Assembly: GCA_937921485.1 (NCBI GenBank) | Contig: CAKZSV010000021.1 | Coordinates: 1-41,888, forward strand | Source: an uncultured bacterium | Lineage (GTDB): Bacteria; Spirochaetota; UBA4802; JAGODF01 | Direction of reading: 5' to 3' | Length of the DNA stretch: 41,888 nucleotides | Shown: one piece after another, positions 24,504 to 33,774 of the stretch | How positions within the stretch are numbered: the stretch's first letter is position 1 | Layout: the number at the start of each line of letters is the position of its first letter | Made by a program: the position numbers and the translations under genes | The notes under the pieces: model-generated | Told to the model about the DNA's origin: nothing | The model's input: the letters and a program-made list of their open reading frames with translations, nothing else | Database searches by the model: none

Positions 24504-27500
24504 TGCCCTCGTCTAATCGGTAATTGAATAATAAATGTGGTGCCGATGCCCGGCGTCGATTCCACGGTCATGGTTCCTCCGTGATTGCTGGTGATGATGA
24601 AATACGATACCGAAAGCCCAAGTCCTGTTCCCACACCGACCTCTTTGGTGGTGAAAAACGGCTCGAACACGCGCTTGCGATATTTTTCCTCAATACCGGG
24701 CCCATTATCTTCAAGTTCAATGCGAAGCCAGGGATTTTGCACACGCACGCGAAGGGTAATGGTAGGAACTTCGGATGAATAATCTTTTTCCGCAATTGCC
24801 TGCGCGGAATTTTTAAGCAAATTCAATATCACCTGCTGAATTTCCGTCGCAACACACGGGATGGCAGGAATGTCCTGTTCGTAGTCGCGCACGATCGAAA
24901 TATGGCGGAAATCATATTTTTTCTTTAAATCATAATCATTTGCGGCAAGTTCCACGGTTTTATCGAGGAGCTCGGGGATGCGTTCGAGCGACATGCGGGA
25001 TTCGCTTGGACGGCTGAAGGAGAGCATGTTCGAAACGATTTTTGCCGCGCGCTCACCCATTTCAATGATGCCGGAAAGCATTGAGGTGATTTTCCGCATT
25101 TCCATGTATTGAAGTATCGCCTGAATGCTGGTGCCACATGTTGTGGCGGCATCGATATTTGCCTGAAGTTCCGGAGAAACTCTGCGCATGATATTCTGGG
25201 CGCCCATCAGAATTCCGCCTAAGGGATTGTTTATCTCATGCGCCATACCTGCAGCAAGCCCGCCTACCGAGAGCATCTTTTCGGTTTGCACCATCATTTC
25301 TTCGATACGCACCCGTCCGGAAACATCGTCGACGCGGATGACCGCTCCCTCAAGTTCATGTTCGATGAGGGGATATACCAGCACGTCAATATATTGGCTT
25401 CCCTCGGATGTTGAGATCTGCAAGCGCTCGGACTTCCGGGTTTCTTTTGTTTTTATGGCATTATCAACACTTTCGCGCATGTCCTTCAGCAGCGGCAAAG
25501 CCTCATGGAATGGCCGCCCGCGTGCTTCATCTTCGGTAATTCCGGAAATTTTTTCTGCTTCCAGATTGAAATGAGTAATATTTCCTTCCCGGTCGACTCC
25601 TACGATAATAGACGGCATTGAATCGATGATGTTTTTGAGGTATGTTCTCATGCGCGTGATTCGTTCTTCGGCTCGCTTCAGATCGGTGATGTCCTGAATA
25701 TTTTCAACCGCCGCGATGATTTCTCCGCGATTGTTGCGAATGGGAGTGGCTTCGAAAAGTATGTATCGATCCAGTCCTCCGAGATTCCGGTACCATCCTT
25801 CGGCGTGCCAGCCGTCTGAAGTGAGCACGGATTTGGAATACACTTTATAGTATTGGCCTAAAAGATCAAACCTGCTATCGAGCATGAAATCGGCTAATGT
25901 AGGCCTTTTTTCCGGATAGAAAGCCTCCCATTGCCTGTCGGTGCCTATCATCTTCGAGGCTGGAATGCCGGTTAATTCTTCGCAGGCTTTATTCCACAGC
26001 ATGACTTTGTGCTGCGCATCGATCACAATGGTGGCAAGGGGAGAATTTTCAATGAGATTTTCAGTAAATCTTTTTTGCTCCTGAAGCGCCAGTTCCGCCA
26101 GTTTGCGCTGGTGCGATTCGAGCGACAGCGCGATGAGATCCGCAATAGAAGTGACGAAGTCCTGCTCTTCGATTGAGAAGGTGCGGGACGTGCCGTGTTC
26201 GTGACTCACGAAACCTATGGTCGCGCCTCCAAGACGAATGCTGACGTCCATGCGGGCGCATGCATTCGGCGAAGAGAAAAAGGAAGATGATGGATGCCCT
26301 GGAGGAATTTGCGCCAAAGCGACAATTCGATCGCGTTCAATAAGAGAGACATATTCGTTCGGAGGTATTATTTCAGATTCATCGCCTTCGGTAAATCTAT
26401 TTTCATGCATGATAAAGCTGATGCGGCGATAATACCCATTCTCCCTGCCCCGGTGCGCAAGCCACACGGTCACGCGATCGACATCGATGGTGCGTGCGTC
26501 CGCCGCTATGATGGTGCGCAGTGCTTCGCTGAAATCTGTGGACGGCATGCGGGAGAGTTCATGAAGAGCCAACTGATGGCGCACTACCTGCTGGGTGATT
26601 GTGCGAAGCGCTTCTTCGGCCTGTTTACGCTCGGTGAGATCGCGCACTGTTTCGATGGCACCGACAATTTTTCCCGATGAATCGTAGAGAGGTTTTGCTT
26701 TCTCCCAGAGGTACGCGCCTTCATCTCTCAGCAGAGGCGTATAGATTTCGGCAATAAGCGTGTCGCGTTCGATTTTCATCACGCTGTAGTTGTCCTCAAG
26801 ATTGCCGGCGCTGCCGAGCGCGAAATCTATCAGAAGCGGGCGACGGTCACCATAGAAAGGAAGCGAATATTCATGATTGCCTCTGCCAAGGATGCGTTCT
26901 TTGGGGATGCCGGTGAGCTCTTCAATTGCCTGGTTCCACGCGGTAACGATGCCTTGTTCATTGATCACGAAGGTCGGATCGGGAAGATAGTTGATGATGT
27001 CGATGAGATTGCTTCGCGAGTTTCGAAGTTCTTCTTCCGCGCGCTTCCTTTCCGCGATTTCCTGCAATGCCAGCGAATAGTTGCGCGCGTTATCAAACGC
27101 AATTGACGCCATGCGCGCGTATTGCTCTAAAAACATCGATTCATCATCATCGAAAGGTTCGCAGTTTTGTGATCGTCCGATGCCGATAACGCCGGCAATA
27201 GTGTGCGAGGATACGAGAGGAACTCCGATCATGAATTTTATTTCGTCCAGATCGCTTCCCGGAAGCCGGTTCGTAAGCTTCTGATAGTCGTCGGTGATGA
27301 ATGTTTTTCCGGTTTCAAGTACGGTTCCGGATAGTCCCTGTCCCCTGCGCACTATCTGACCGGTGCGTTTATCGAATGCACCAAGCCCTGTGATGATTCG
27401 TATTGATTCTCCTGTCTCTTCCACGATCCCGATGAAACCGTGAGGAGTACCCATGAGGGAGGCGGCGCGGCGCACGATAAAATCCATGAGGTCGGCTGTT

Positions 27501-27964
27501 TCGAGACGCTGCATCATGGCAAGCGTGGTATCGTACAGCGCCGCAAGGTATTCATTTTTTTTGTTGAGCTTTTCCTCGGCAAGCTTGCGCTTGGTGATGT
27601 CGCGCCCCATGGTGCGAAACCCGGAAACTTTTCCGGTATTCGGGTCTGTAATCATGCGGTTGCTTTGCTCAACCCAGATGATGCGGCCGCCTTTTGCCAC
27701 AAGTGGAAATTCAAGAAAGGTCAGCGGTATTTTTTTTACGAATTGGTTGTGGTAGAATTTTTCCACGCGCTGTTTCCAGTCATCGCGGACGAAATCGACA
27801 TAGTATTTTCCGATAATTTCACTACTCGTATAACCGGTGATTCGCTCTGTGGCTGGCGCAATATGGGTGATGATGCCTCTTCGGTCGAGTTCGAAGAAAT
27901 AGTCATCGGCGAATTGAATAAGGTCATCTTTTTCCATTTTAAATTTAGAATCTGATTCACTCAT
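24500..27964 (-). CDS. Soluble multi-sensor histidine kinase (PAS/GAF array)
   Basis: This is an 1154-residue kinase with no membrane segment. Apparent domain order: PAS (about 12-130), GAF (145-305), PAS (325-455), GAF (465-620), PAS (630-760), PAS (770-880), then HisKA with the phospho-acceptor His in [13 protein letters not shown] (about 905), and HATPase (about 1035-1150) with the N box LLKNSAQAI, G1 DNGPGI and G2 GTGLGLSVS. Several PAS domains end in DITxRK or DLTERK. The last PAS plus catalytic core is strikingly like that of the membrane kinase encoded just upstream, which suggests a partial duplication. It overlaps both neighbours by 4 bases, so phosphate flow to the adjacent receivers is likely. 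Confidence 0.93.
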   Translation of the reverse strand: MSESDSKFKMEKDDLIQFADDYFFELDRRGIITHIAPATERITGYTSSEIIGKYYVDFVRDDWKQRVEKFYHNQFVKKIPLTFLEFPLVAKGGRIIWVEQSNRMITDPNTGKVSGFRTMGRDITKRKLAEEKLNKKNEYLAALYDTTLAMMQRLETADLMDFIVRRAASLMGTPHGFIGIVEETGESIRIITGLGAFDKRTGQIVRRGQGLSGTVLETGKTFITDDYQKLTNRLPGSDLDEIKFMIGVPLVSSHTIAGVIGIGRSQNCEPFDDDESMFLEQYARMASIAFDNARNYSLALQEIAERKRAEEELRNSRSNLIDIINYLPDPTFVINEQGIVTAWNQAIEELTGIPKERILGRGNHEYSLPFYGDRRPLLIDFALGSAGNLEDNYSVMKIERDTLIAEIYTPLLRDEGAYLWEKAKPLYDSSGKIVGAIETVRDLTERKQAEEALRTITQQVVRHQLALHELSRMPSTDFSEALRTIIAADARTIDVDRVTVWLAHRGRENGYYRRISFIMHENRFTEGDESEIIPPNEYVSLIERDRIVALAQIPPGHPSSSFFSSPNACARMDVSIRLGGATIGFVSHEHGTSRTFSIEEQDFVTSIADLIALSLESHQRKLAELALQEQKRFTENLIENSPLATIVIDAQHKVMLWNKACEELTGIPASKMIGTDRQWEAFYPEKRPTLADFMLDSRFDLLGQYYKVYSKSVLTSDGWHAEGWYRNLGGLDRYILFEATPIRNNRGEIIAAVENIQDITDLKRAEERITRMRTYLKNIIDSMPSIIVGVDREGNITHFNLEAEKISGITEDEARGRPFHEALPLLKDMRESVDNAIKTKETRKSERLQISTSEGSQYIDVLVYPLIEHELEGAVIRVDDVSGRVRIEEMMVQTEKMLSVGGLAAGMAHEINNPLGGILMGAQNIMRRVSPELQANIDAATTCGTSIQAILQYMEMRKITSMLSGIIEMGERAAKIVSNMLSFSRPSESRMSLERIPELLDKTVELAANDYDLKKKYDFRHISIVRDYEQDIPAIPCVATEIQQVILNLLKNSAQAIAEKDYSSEVPTITLRVRVQNPWLRIELEDNGPGIEEKYRKRVFEPFFTTKEVGVGTGLGLSVSYFIITSNHGGTMTVESTPGIGTTFIIQLPIRRGQ

Positions 27965-30543
27965 GATTGCTCCGTAGGGACTGAATCATCTTTTTGCGCA
28001 GACTGAGCGTTGAATGGGAGGCGTATGATAAACTTCGTCCATTTGCCTGCTTCGGATTCTACGCTGAACGTCCCTTTGTGGTCGTTGTGAATAATGAAAT
28101 ATGAAACAGAAAGTCCCAGACCGGTACCTATTCCCGCCGACTTGGTGGTGAAGAACGGCTCGAAAATCCTTTTGCGGATTTTCTCGGGAATACCCGGGCC
28201 GTTGTCCTCAACTTCTATCCGAATTCGATATCCTTCTTTTCTGATGCGGATGGTGATTTTCGGCCGGTCGTCTTCGTAGTGTTTTTCAGCCATCGCCTGG
28301 GCGGCGTTTTTCAAAAGATTGAGTATCACCTGCTGAATTTCAGTAACTATGCACGATATCTGCGGAATGTTTTCCTCGTAATCGCGGACGATTTCGATAT
28401 GGCGAAAATCGTATTTCTTTTTTAAGTTGTAATCGTTTGAAGCGAGATCGAGCGCTTTTTCAACGACATCGACAATATTTGACGGAGCCATTTTCGATTC
28501 GCTGCGCCTGCTGAAATTGAGCATGTTCGTCACGATTTTCGATGCGCGCTCGCCCATCTCTAAAATACCTTCGACCATTTTGTTGATTTCACGCGCTTTC
28601 ATGTAGCGAACCACTGCATCGATGTCGGCATCCACCGTTTTCGCGATTTCCCTGTTTTTTTCAAGATCGGGAGAAAGGCGCCGGATGATGTTCTGTGCGG
28701 CAAGCATTATGCCGCCAAGAGGGTTATTTATCTCATGCGCCATTCCCGCGGCTAAGCCACCGACCGATGCCATCTTCTCAGACTGAATCATCATTTCTTC
28801 TATACGCACCCGGTCAGTGATATCGTCGACGCGTATCACCGCGCCGCGGATGCCGTTTGTTACAAGAGGGTAGATCATGATATCGCCGACCCGCGTTTCG
28901 TCATTGATCCGGTAGGTGACTTTTTCGAACTTCTGGGGTGATTTGCGGCGAATCGTACGTTCGATACGCTTTAGAAGAACGCTCATCTGCGGCACCATCT
29001 CGTCAACCCGCTTGCCGAGTACATCTTCTTCGCTCATTTGAGTGATGCGTTGCGCTTCAATGTTCCAGTGGGTGATGCGCGCTTCCGAATCAACGCCGAT
29101 GAGCACCGAGGGCATTGAATCGACGATGTTTTTCAGATACAGCCGCGTTTCTTCAAGATCATTACGCGATTGTTTAATTGAATGCACCATGCGGGTGAAC
29201 GCGTCGGCCAGATAGCCGATTTCATGACCGGAACTGCTTGGAACGCGCGTGTTGAGATTGCCTTCATTGACCCGGGATACCGCTGTGACCAATTTTTTAA
29301 ACGGCTGCACGAAAACTCCAAGGAAAAAGATGCGAAAACCAATGAGCACGAAACCAAGCAGAAAAAGTGCCATAATCAGATGCTTCTGCGATGTAGGATG
29401 GAGATAGGAGCGGTAGAGTTCATAGGTGAAGCCTGCTTCATAAACGATGTTTCTTCTATGGTCTGTGAAGATGTATGTCAGAGTATGATGCCCTTCATAA
29501 TCGACAAACCTGTGTAGCGGAGAATGCCCAAGGGAAATAAGATCAGCGCCTGTGCCATCCCGTGCATGGGGTATTCTTGTGCGCGGGTCTCCCGCTATTG
29601 ACGAATTACCGTGGGACATTCCCGGAAGAGGACGCAAAGTATCGGGAGTAAACGCAGCAAGATACACAAGCCCCGGCGGACGATAGGAACTTTCAGCCGC
29701 GCTTCTGGCTGACTGATTAATTCGAAGCTCGTGAAATGACCTGTCGAGATCGCGCATCGATACATAGCTGAACGCCTGAAAGAGCGTGAGAATGGTGACA
29801 AGGCTTATTGCGGTGATCTGGGAAAGGAGGTTTGTCCTTTCTTTTGTGTTGTTAATATATACCACCGCTAAAAGAAAAAAACCGAAGAGATTAAACAGTG
29901 CCCATGAAATCTGAAAAGCTTCTCGATCAATAACTCCTTTGCGGCTCAGGGCATTCGTTATGGATGGAATGATCGTGGCGGAAAGATATGAGATCCCTGC
30001 GTATATGGCCACCCTTCGCTCACGCCCTTTAAGAACTGCTGCTTTGTAAATGAGTATCGCGATGAAAAGAAGAATGTAGAATATAATAACAATGCCGATG
30101 AGGGCGCTTATTCTATCTGCATCGAAATCCCAGTAGTGCCCATCAAAATGGAAAATTTTCGGCGCATTATAGGTCATCCGGCAAAAAAGCGCAGTGATTG
30201 CAAGCGATAGTGCATATTGAACAATCATGAAATAGCGTGCGAAGCGTGAACGGCTGAAACCTCCGAAATGAAGCATGAACATATTGAAGTGAATTTCTGC
30301 CGGGATGATAACCGCGACAGTCAGCCATCGGTGGTACGCAGCTTCGGGCATGTACAGGCTTGAGGAAATAAGATAGGCAAAATTGAAAGTGGCCATAAGT
30401 AAATAGCCATAGGCAAGGTGTTTTGTGGAATCGGATTTTTGGGGAATGGCAAAAAGGAAAATTGTTATATAACCAAGCGCGATGATGGGTATCAGCGAGC
30501 CAATTGAAAAGAAGGTGAGATATATGTGTTTACATAATTCCAT
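27961..30543 (-). CDS. Membrane-bound sensor histidine kinase (multi-TM, HAMP, PAS)
   Basis: This protein has about 860 residues. The first 260 hold about seven hydrophobic helices; an extracytoplasmic segment of roughly 100 residues follows, then another helix ([20 protein letters not shown]). HAMP, PAS, HisKA ([13 protein letters not shown]) and HATPase ([15 protein letters not shown]) complete it. The ligand sensed by the membrane module is unknown. The frame extends to a TTG at 30615 without a ribosome site; ATG 30543 has GGGAGGAAG about 14 bases upstream and starts just before the first helix, so I prefer it. ATGA overlap with the next kinase gene indicates coupling. Confidence 0.9.
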   Translation of the reverse strand: MELCKHIYLTFFSIGSLIPIIALGYITIFLFAIPQKSDSTKHLAYGYLLMATFNFAYLISSSLYMPEAAYHRWLTVAVIIPAEIHFNMFMLHFGGFSRSRFARYFMIVQYALSLAITALFCRMTYNAPKIFHFDGHYWDFDADRISALIGIVIIFYILLFIAILIYKAAVLKGRERRVAIYAGISYLSATIIPSITNALSRKGVIDREAFQISWALFNLFGFFLLAVVYINNTKERTNLLSQITAISLVTILTLFQAFSYVSMRDLDRSFHELRINQSARSAAESSYRPPGLVYLAAFTPDTLRPLPGMSHGNSSIAGDPRTRIPHARDGTGADLISLGHSPLHRFVDYEGHHTLTYIFTDHRRNIVYEAGFTYELYRSYLHPTSQKHLIMALFLLGFVLIGFRIFFLGVFVQPFKKLVTAVSRVNEGNLNTRVPSSSGHEIGYLADAFTRMVHSIKQSRNDLEETRLYLKNIVDSMPSVLIGVDSEARITHWNIEAQRITQMSEEDVLGKRVDEMVPQMSVLLKRIERTIRRKSPQKFEKVTYRINDETRVGDIMIYPLVTNGIRGAVIRVDDITDRVRIEEMMIQSEKMASVGGLAAGMAHEINNPLGGIMLAAQNIIRRLSPDLEKNREIAKTVDADIDAVVRYMKAREINKMVEGILEMGERASKIVTNMLNFSRRSESKMAPSNIVDVVEKALDLASNDYNLKKKYDFRHIEIVRDYEENIPQISCIVTEIQQVILNLLKNAAQAMAEKHYEDDRPKITIRIRKEGYRIRIEVEDNGPGIPEKIRKRIFEPFFTTKSAGIGTGLGLSVSYFIIHNDHKGTFSVESEAGKWTKFIIRLPFNAQSAQKDDSVPTEQS

Positions 30544-30646
30544 TACATACAGCGCTTCCTCCCTCGGAAAGCGGCCTCCAAATATATTGATATACCATTT
30601 AACGGATTTCGTCAATTATTTTTTACTATGGACAGGTTAATTGTGT

Positions 30647-31585
30647 TCAGAATTGCATCTTCTCAAAAAGCGCAAGATCGGAAAGCCGCAGGGCGATTTC
30701 CGGCGGAAGCGATGGGGTTGATGAGATGGATTCTTTCAACCATGTGTAGCATTTAATGATATCAACATAAGGCATGTCTGGTATCCTCTGGAAAGAAAGA
30801 GCCGCATAGAACATTTCGGTTACGAATTCCCGTGTTTTTTCAAGCAATGAAGAAATTTCAGTTTTTAAATTTATAGAAATGAGATTTCTATTTTCAAGTT
30901 TTTGCGCGATATATGCACAAAGACCTAAAAAAGCCTCAGCGATGAACGCTCGCTCCATGATGCTCCAGCGCTTGAGCAGGCGACGCAGTTGTGATGGCTC
31001 TATCTGAACAAGAGTGTTGCGCGGGACCACCAGATTGTGCATCTCAAGCGAGGCATGTTCGATGGTGCGCAGCATGGGCAGTGAAATATTCTGGAGGGTT
31101 TCAGGCGCGATCGCTTCATGAGGAATTATGAGCAGTGAAGAGACTGCATCATCGCCTTCTTTTCGTGCAGTGACGAGAAGAAAATCTGCGTATCTTCCCC
31201 CGGTGATGTATTTCTTTTTTCCAGAAATGCTGATGTGTTCGGCTGTTTCGCGGAGTATCGCAGGGAAATTTCTGTCTTCGGAATGTGCAAGTGCTCCGAT
31301 AATGTTTTCGCCGACCAGGGATTCGCCTTGCAAAAAAACGACTTCATTAATTCCTATGTCATGGAGAATGGGGCGGATGAGCACAGTCTGCACGATCCAC
31401 ATAATTGCAAGTCCCAGATCGCCGGCATCCCGGGCAAGCAAAAGCGATGGTCGCGGCACTTCGGTACATTTTGAAATATCTGGCGGAAAGTTCGATACCA
31501 CCGCTTTCCAGAAGTTTTTAAATTCACCGCGATCATCGCAGCGCGCAACGTAGCTGTGCTCAATTTCATCGAGAAGCGGAATCAT
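30647..31585 (-). CDS. Divergent acyl-CoA dehydrogenase-like protein
   Basis: This 312-residue protein is shorter than typical acyl-CoA dehydrogenases (about 380). The middle resembles the flavin-binding beta domain (ALAHSEDRNFPAIL, then ISGKKKYITGGRYADFLLVTAR, residues about 97-140). The C-terminal half is helical, as in the family. The N-terminal domain seems shortened, and I cannot place the catalytic Glu, so enzyme activity is doubtful. It starts 9 bases after argG and probably shares its transcript. It has no good Shine-Dalgarno sequence, so it may rely on coupling. Fatty-acid partners are absent nearby. Confidence 0.65.
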   Translation of the reverse strand: MIPLLDEIEHSYVARCDDRGEFKNFWKAVVSNFPPDISKCTEVPRPSLLLARDAGDLGLAIMWIVQTVLIRPILHDIGINEVVFLQGESLVGENIIGALAHSEDRNFPAILRETAEHISISGKKKYITGGRYADFLLVTARKEGDDAVSSLLIIPHEAIAPETLQNISLPMLRTIEHASLEMHNLVVPRNTLVQIEPSQLRRLLKRWSIMERAFIAEAFLGLCAYIAQKLENRNLISINLKTEISSLLEKTREFVTEMFYAALSFQRIPDMPYVDIIKCYTWLKESISSTPSLPPEIALRLSDLALFEKMQF

Positions 31586-31594
31586 TTCGGATGA

Positions 31595-32803
31595 TTATTT
31601 CTTCCGCTCCTTTTGCATGAGCGCTTCGACCTGAATTTGAAGGCCGAAAATGTTCATAAAGCCGGACGCGTCCTTCTGATTGTAGAGCGTGCCGGCGTCA
31701 AATGTCGCGATTTCCGGATTGTAAAGCGTCACCGGCGATTTCCTGCCGACGACGATGCAATTGCCCTTGTAGAGCTTCACGCGCACGGTGCCGGTTACAT
31801 TTTCCTGCGTGGTATTGATGAATGCATCGAGCGCTTCGCGGCGTCGGGTAAACCAGAGGCCATTGTAGACAAGCGTGGCGTACTCACAGGCGAGACGGTC
31901 TTTCAAATGCTGAGTGTCGCGGTCGAGCGTAATCGATTCGAGGTCGCGGTGTGCCGCAATGAGAACTGTCCCCGCAGGAGTTTCGTACACGCCGCGCGAT
32001 TTGATACCGACAAGCCTGTTTTCGACGATATCGATTCTGCCCACGCCGTGTTTGCCCGCAATCGCGTTGAGCTTTTTCATGAGCAACGCGGGCGAAAGCT
32101 TTTCGCCATTGAGCGCGACAGGGATCCCTTTTTCGAAATCAATTTCGATATATTCAGGCTTGTCCGGAGCTTTTTCGGGGGAGGTGGTGAGCACAAACAT
32201 GCTTTCATCGGGTTCACGGAAGGGATCTTCAAGAATTCCTCCTTCGAACGAAATATGCAGGAGATTACGATCCATGCTGTACGGCTTGTCCTTTGTTACC
32301 GGAACGGGGATGCCGTGTTTTTCCGCATAATCGAACAGGAGTGAACGGGAATTGAGATCCCAGATACGCCAGGGAGCAATAATGGTGAGCTCAGGTGCAA
32401 GAGCTTTAAATGCCATCTCGAAACGAACCTGGTCGTTACCTTTGCCGGTGGCTCCATGGCATACGGCATCGGCACCTTCGCGAAGCGCAATTTCAACATG
32501 CTTTTTTGCGATGACAGGTCGGGCGAGTGATGTTCCCAGAAGATAGCGGTTTTCATAGATTGCGTTTGCTTTAATTGCCTGAAAGACATACTCGCGCGCG
32601 AACTCTTCTTTTAAATCTTCAATATAGCATTTTGATGCGCCAGTTTTCTTTGCCTTTTCTTCAAGTCCGACGAGTTCCTCTTCCTGGCCCACGTCAGCAG
32701 CAAAGCAGATTACTTCACAGCCGTAGGTTTCGATGAGCCATTTGACAATCACCGAAGTATCAAGACCGCCGGAGTAGGCGAGTACGACTTTTTTTACTTT
32801 CAT
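31595..32803 (-). CDS. argG: Argininosuccinate synthase
   Basis: It joins citrulline and aspartate with ATP in arginine biosynthesis, in the cytoplasm. The 402-residue length is standard. The N-terminal PP-loop is AYSGGLDTS, and [15 protein letters not shown] and the APWRIWDL segment are typical, followed by the [22 protein letters not shown] region of the synthetase domain. GAGG 6 bases before ATG 32803 fixes the start; the in-frame ATG at 32815 is too early. argH and other arginine genes are not in the window; instead an acyl-CoA-dehydrogenase-like gene and the signalling genes follow on the same strand. Confidence 0.97.
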   Translation of the reverse strand: MKVKKVVLAYSGGLDTSVIVKWLIETYGCEVICFAADVGQEEELVGLEEKAKKTGASKCYIEDLKEEFAREYVFQAIKANAIYENRYLLGTSLARPVIAKKHVEIALREGADAVCHGATGKGNDQVRFEMAFKALAPELTIIAPWRIWDLNSRSLLFDYAEKHGIPVPVTKDKPYSMDRNLLHISFEGGILEDPFREPDESMFVLTTSPEKAPDKPEYIEIDFEKGIPVALNGEKLSPALLMKKLNAIAGKHGVGRIDIVENRLVGIKSRGVYETPAGTVLIAAHRDLESITLDRDTQHLKDRLACEYATLVYNGLWFTRRREALDAFINTTQENVTGTVRVKLYKGNCIVVGRKSPVTLYNPEIATFDAGTLYNQKDASGFMNIFGLQIQVEALMQKERKK

Positions 32804-32914
32804 GGGAAACCTCATAACGAGAATTTAAAACAATGCTGTATTGAATTGCAGTGAGGATATTGAACAATAGGGCTTCTTTTGGTCAAGGAATTATGAGGAA
32901 AATTTTTTTTGAAA

Positions 32915-33035
32915 TTATGGGCACTTCTAAAAACCGCTTTCATCCTTAAAATCAGCATCAAAGAAAGCGGTTTTTACTTATATATTGTGCCCACAAGGGA
33001 ACATCCTTATAAATAGTTTTTAGAAGTTCCCTTAT
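32915..33035 (+). repeat. 113-bp MITE-like element, copy 1, flanked by TTAT
   Basis: The element spans 32919-33031 between TTAT at 32915-32918 and TTAT at 33032-33035. Its ends are inverted repeats (GGGCACTTCTAAAAAC at the left; GGGAACTTCTAAAAAC read inward from the right, 15 of 16 identical). Inside are a perfect 14-bp hairpin (arms 32928-32941 and 32963-32976), a GGGCAC/GTGCCC pair (32919-32924, 32987-32992) and an AAGGGAAC/GTTCCCTT pair (32995-33002, 33026-33033). It contains no coding frame. This architecture and the apparent target duplication are those of a miniature inverted-repeat transposable element. Confidence 0.75.
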
Positions 33036-33062
33036 GATTAAGATATTGTGATGCAGTAATTA

Positions 33063-33183
33063 TTATAGGCACCTCCTCTAAAAACCGTTTTTCCCATAAT
33101 AACCATATTCAAAAAAAAGCGATTTTACCGATGTTTTGTGCCCCAAAGGGAACATCCTATTTAATTTTTCGGGGTTCCCTTAT
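33063..33183 (+). repeat. 113-bp MITE-like element, copy 2, flanked by TTAT
   Basis: This is a diverged second copy, 33067-33179, again 113 bp long and again between TTAT (33063-33066) and TTAT (33180-33183). It keeps the order of copy 1: AGGCAC end, TCTAAAAACCG, imperfect hairpin, GTGCCC, AAAGGGAACATCC, and GTTCCC end. The hairpin arms and loop have drifted, so the two copies are not a recent duplication. It lies 27 bases after copy 1's right flank, in the same orientation. Confidence 0.7.
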
Positions 33184-33189
33184 AAAAAT

Positions 33190-33229
33190 AAACCGCTCTC
33201 ACGATGCTGATAATTAATGAGAGCGGTTT
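33190..33229 (-). terminator. Hairpin terminator related to the repeat family
   Basis: AAACCGCTCTC (33190-33200) and GAGAGCGGTTT (33219-33229) form an 11-bp perfect stem with an 18-base loop. On the minus strand it follows the end of the gene at 33249 and is followed by ATTTTTAT, so it can act as an intrinsic terminator. Its stem and a loop motif (ATCAGCATC on the minus strand) match the repeat hairpin at 32928-32976. Confidence 0.65.
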
Positions 33230-33248
33230 CAAAATCTTATGTTTTGTT

Positions 33249-33718
33249 CTACTGCTGTTTCACTTTTTTCTCAATACGAATGATAGCCAGCATTATGCTG
33301 AACATAAGGAACGTGAATATGAGCCCAAACAGAACAATCAAGCCGATAGTGCTAATAAGGGTTGAGCCGCTTGAGCTTTGATTAGATTCAATTTGCCGAA
33401 TTTGCACCAAAAATAGTTCATTGAATTTGCGCAATACCTTGGAATTTGCCAGTGTTGTTACAGGAACTTTGTTGTCAGTAAATACTTCAATGCTTGCATT
33501 ATCTGCGTCTAAGATATATTCGACGGCCGGGCTGCTTTCGTTTCTGTAAATTGAGACTTGTCGAAATCTACATTTGGAATAGAAGGTTTAAGAAATTCTG
33601 AAGCATAACCCAAACCCATCACAATAATAACGATTGCGATGATGAGAAAAAGAAAAGACATTGCAATCAAGCTGAAAACGCGTGATGCTTTCATCATAAA
33701 TTGTTCAAACTTCTCCAT
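33249..33718 (-). pseudogene. Two-transmembrane small protein broken by a frameshift
   Basis: The first part begins at ATG 33718 (GGGGG 6 bases upstream), with a membrane helix (SLIAMSFLFLIIAIVIIVMG), and runs to a stop at 33509. A second part is open in another frame from about 33565 to 33249 and reads VSIYRNESSPAVEYILDAD, then a polar stretch and a second membrane helix (GLIVLFGLIFTFLMFSIML). Joining them near 33550-33565 with a one-base shift gives one protein of about 155 residues with an outside loop between two helices. I see no slippery heptamer at the junction, so I take this as a broken gene or a sequencing error. The family is unknown. Confidence 0.65.
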
Positions 33719-33774
33719 GGAAACCCCCTTTATAAATATTTTTGCATAATTAATAATTATGCCAGCATACTATA

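Noticed and set aside
32881..32918. TTGACC as the -35 element of an argG promoter on the minus strand
   Set aside because: No acceptable -10 hexamer is found at 16-18 bases, so I do not call it.
33540..33570. Programmed ribosomal frameshift joining the two membrane helices
   Set aside because: No X-XXY-YYZ slippery heptamer or downstream structure is evident at the junction.
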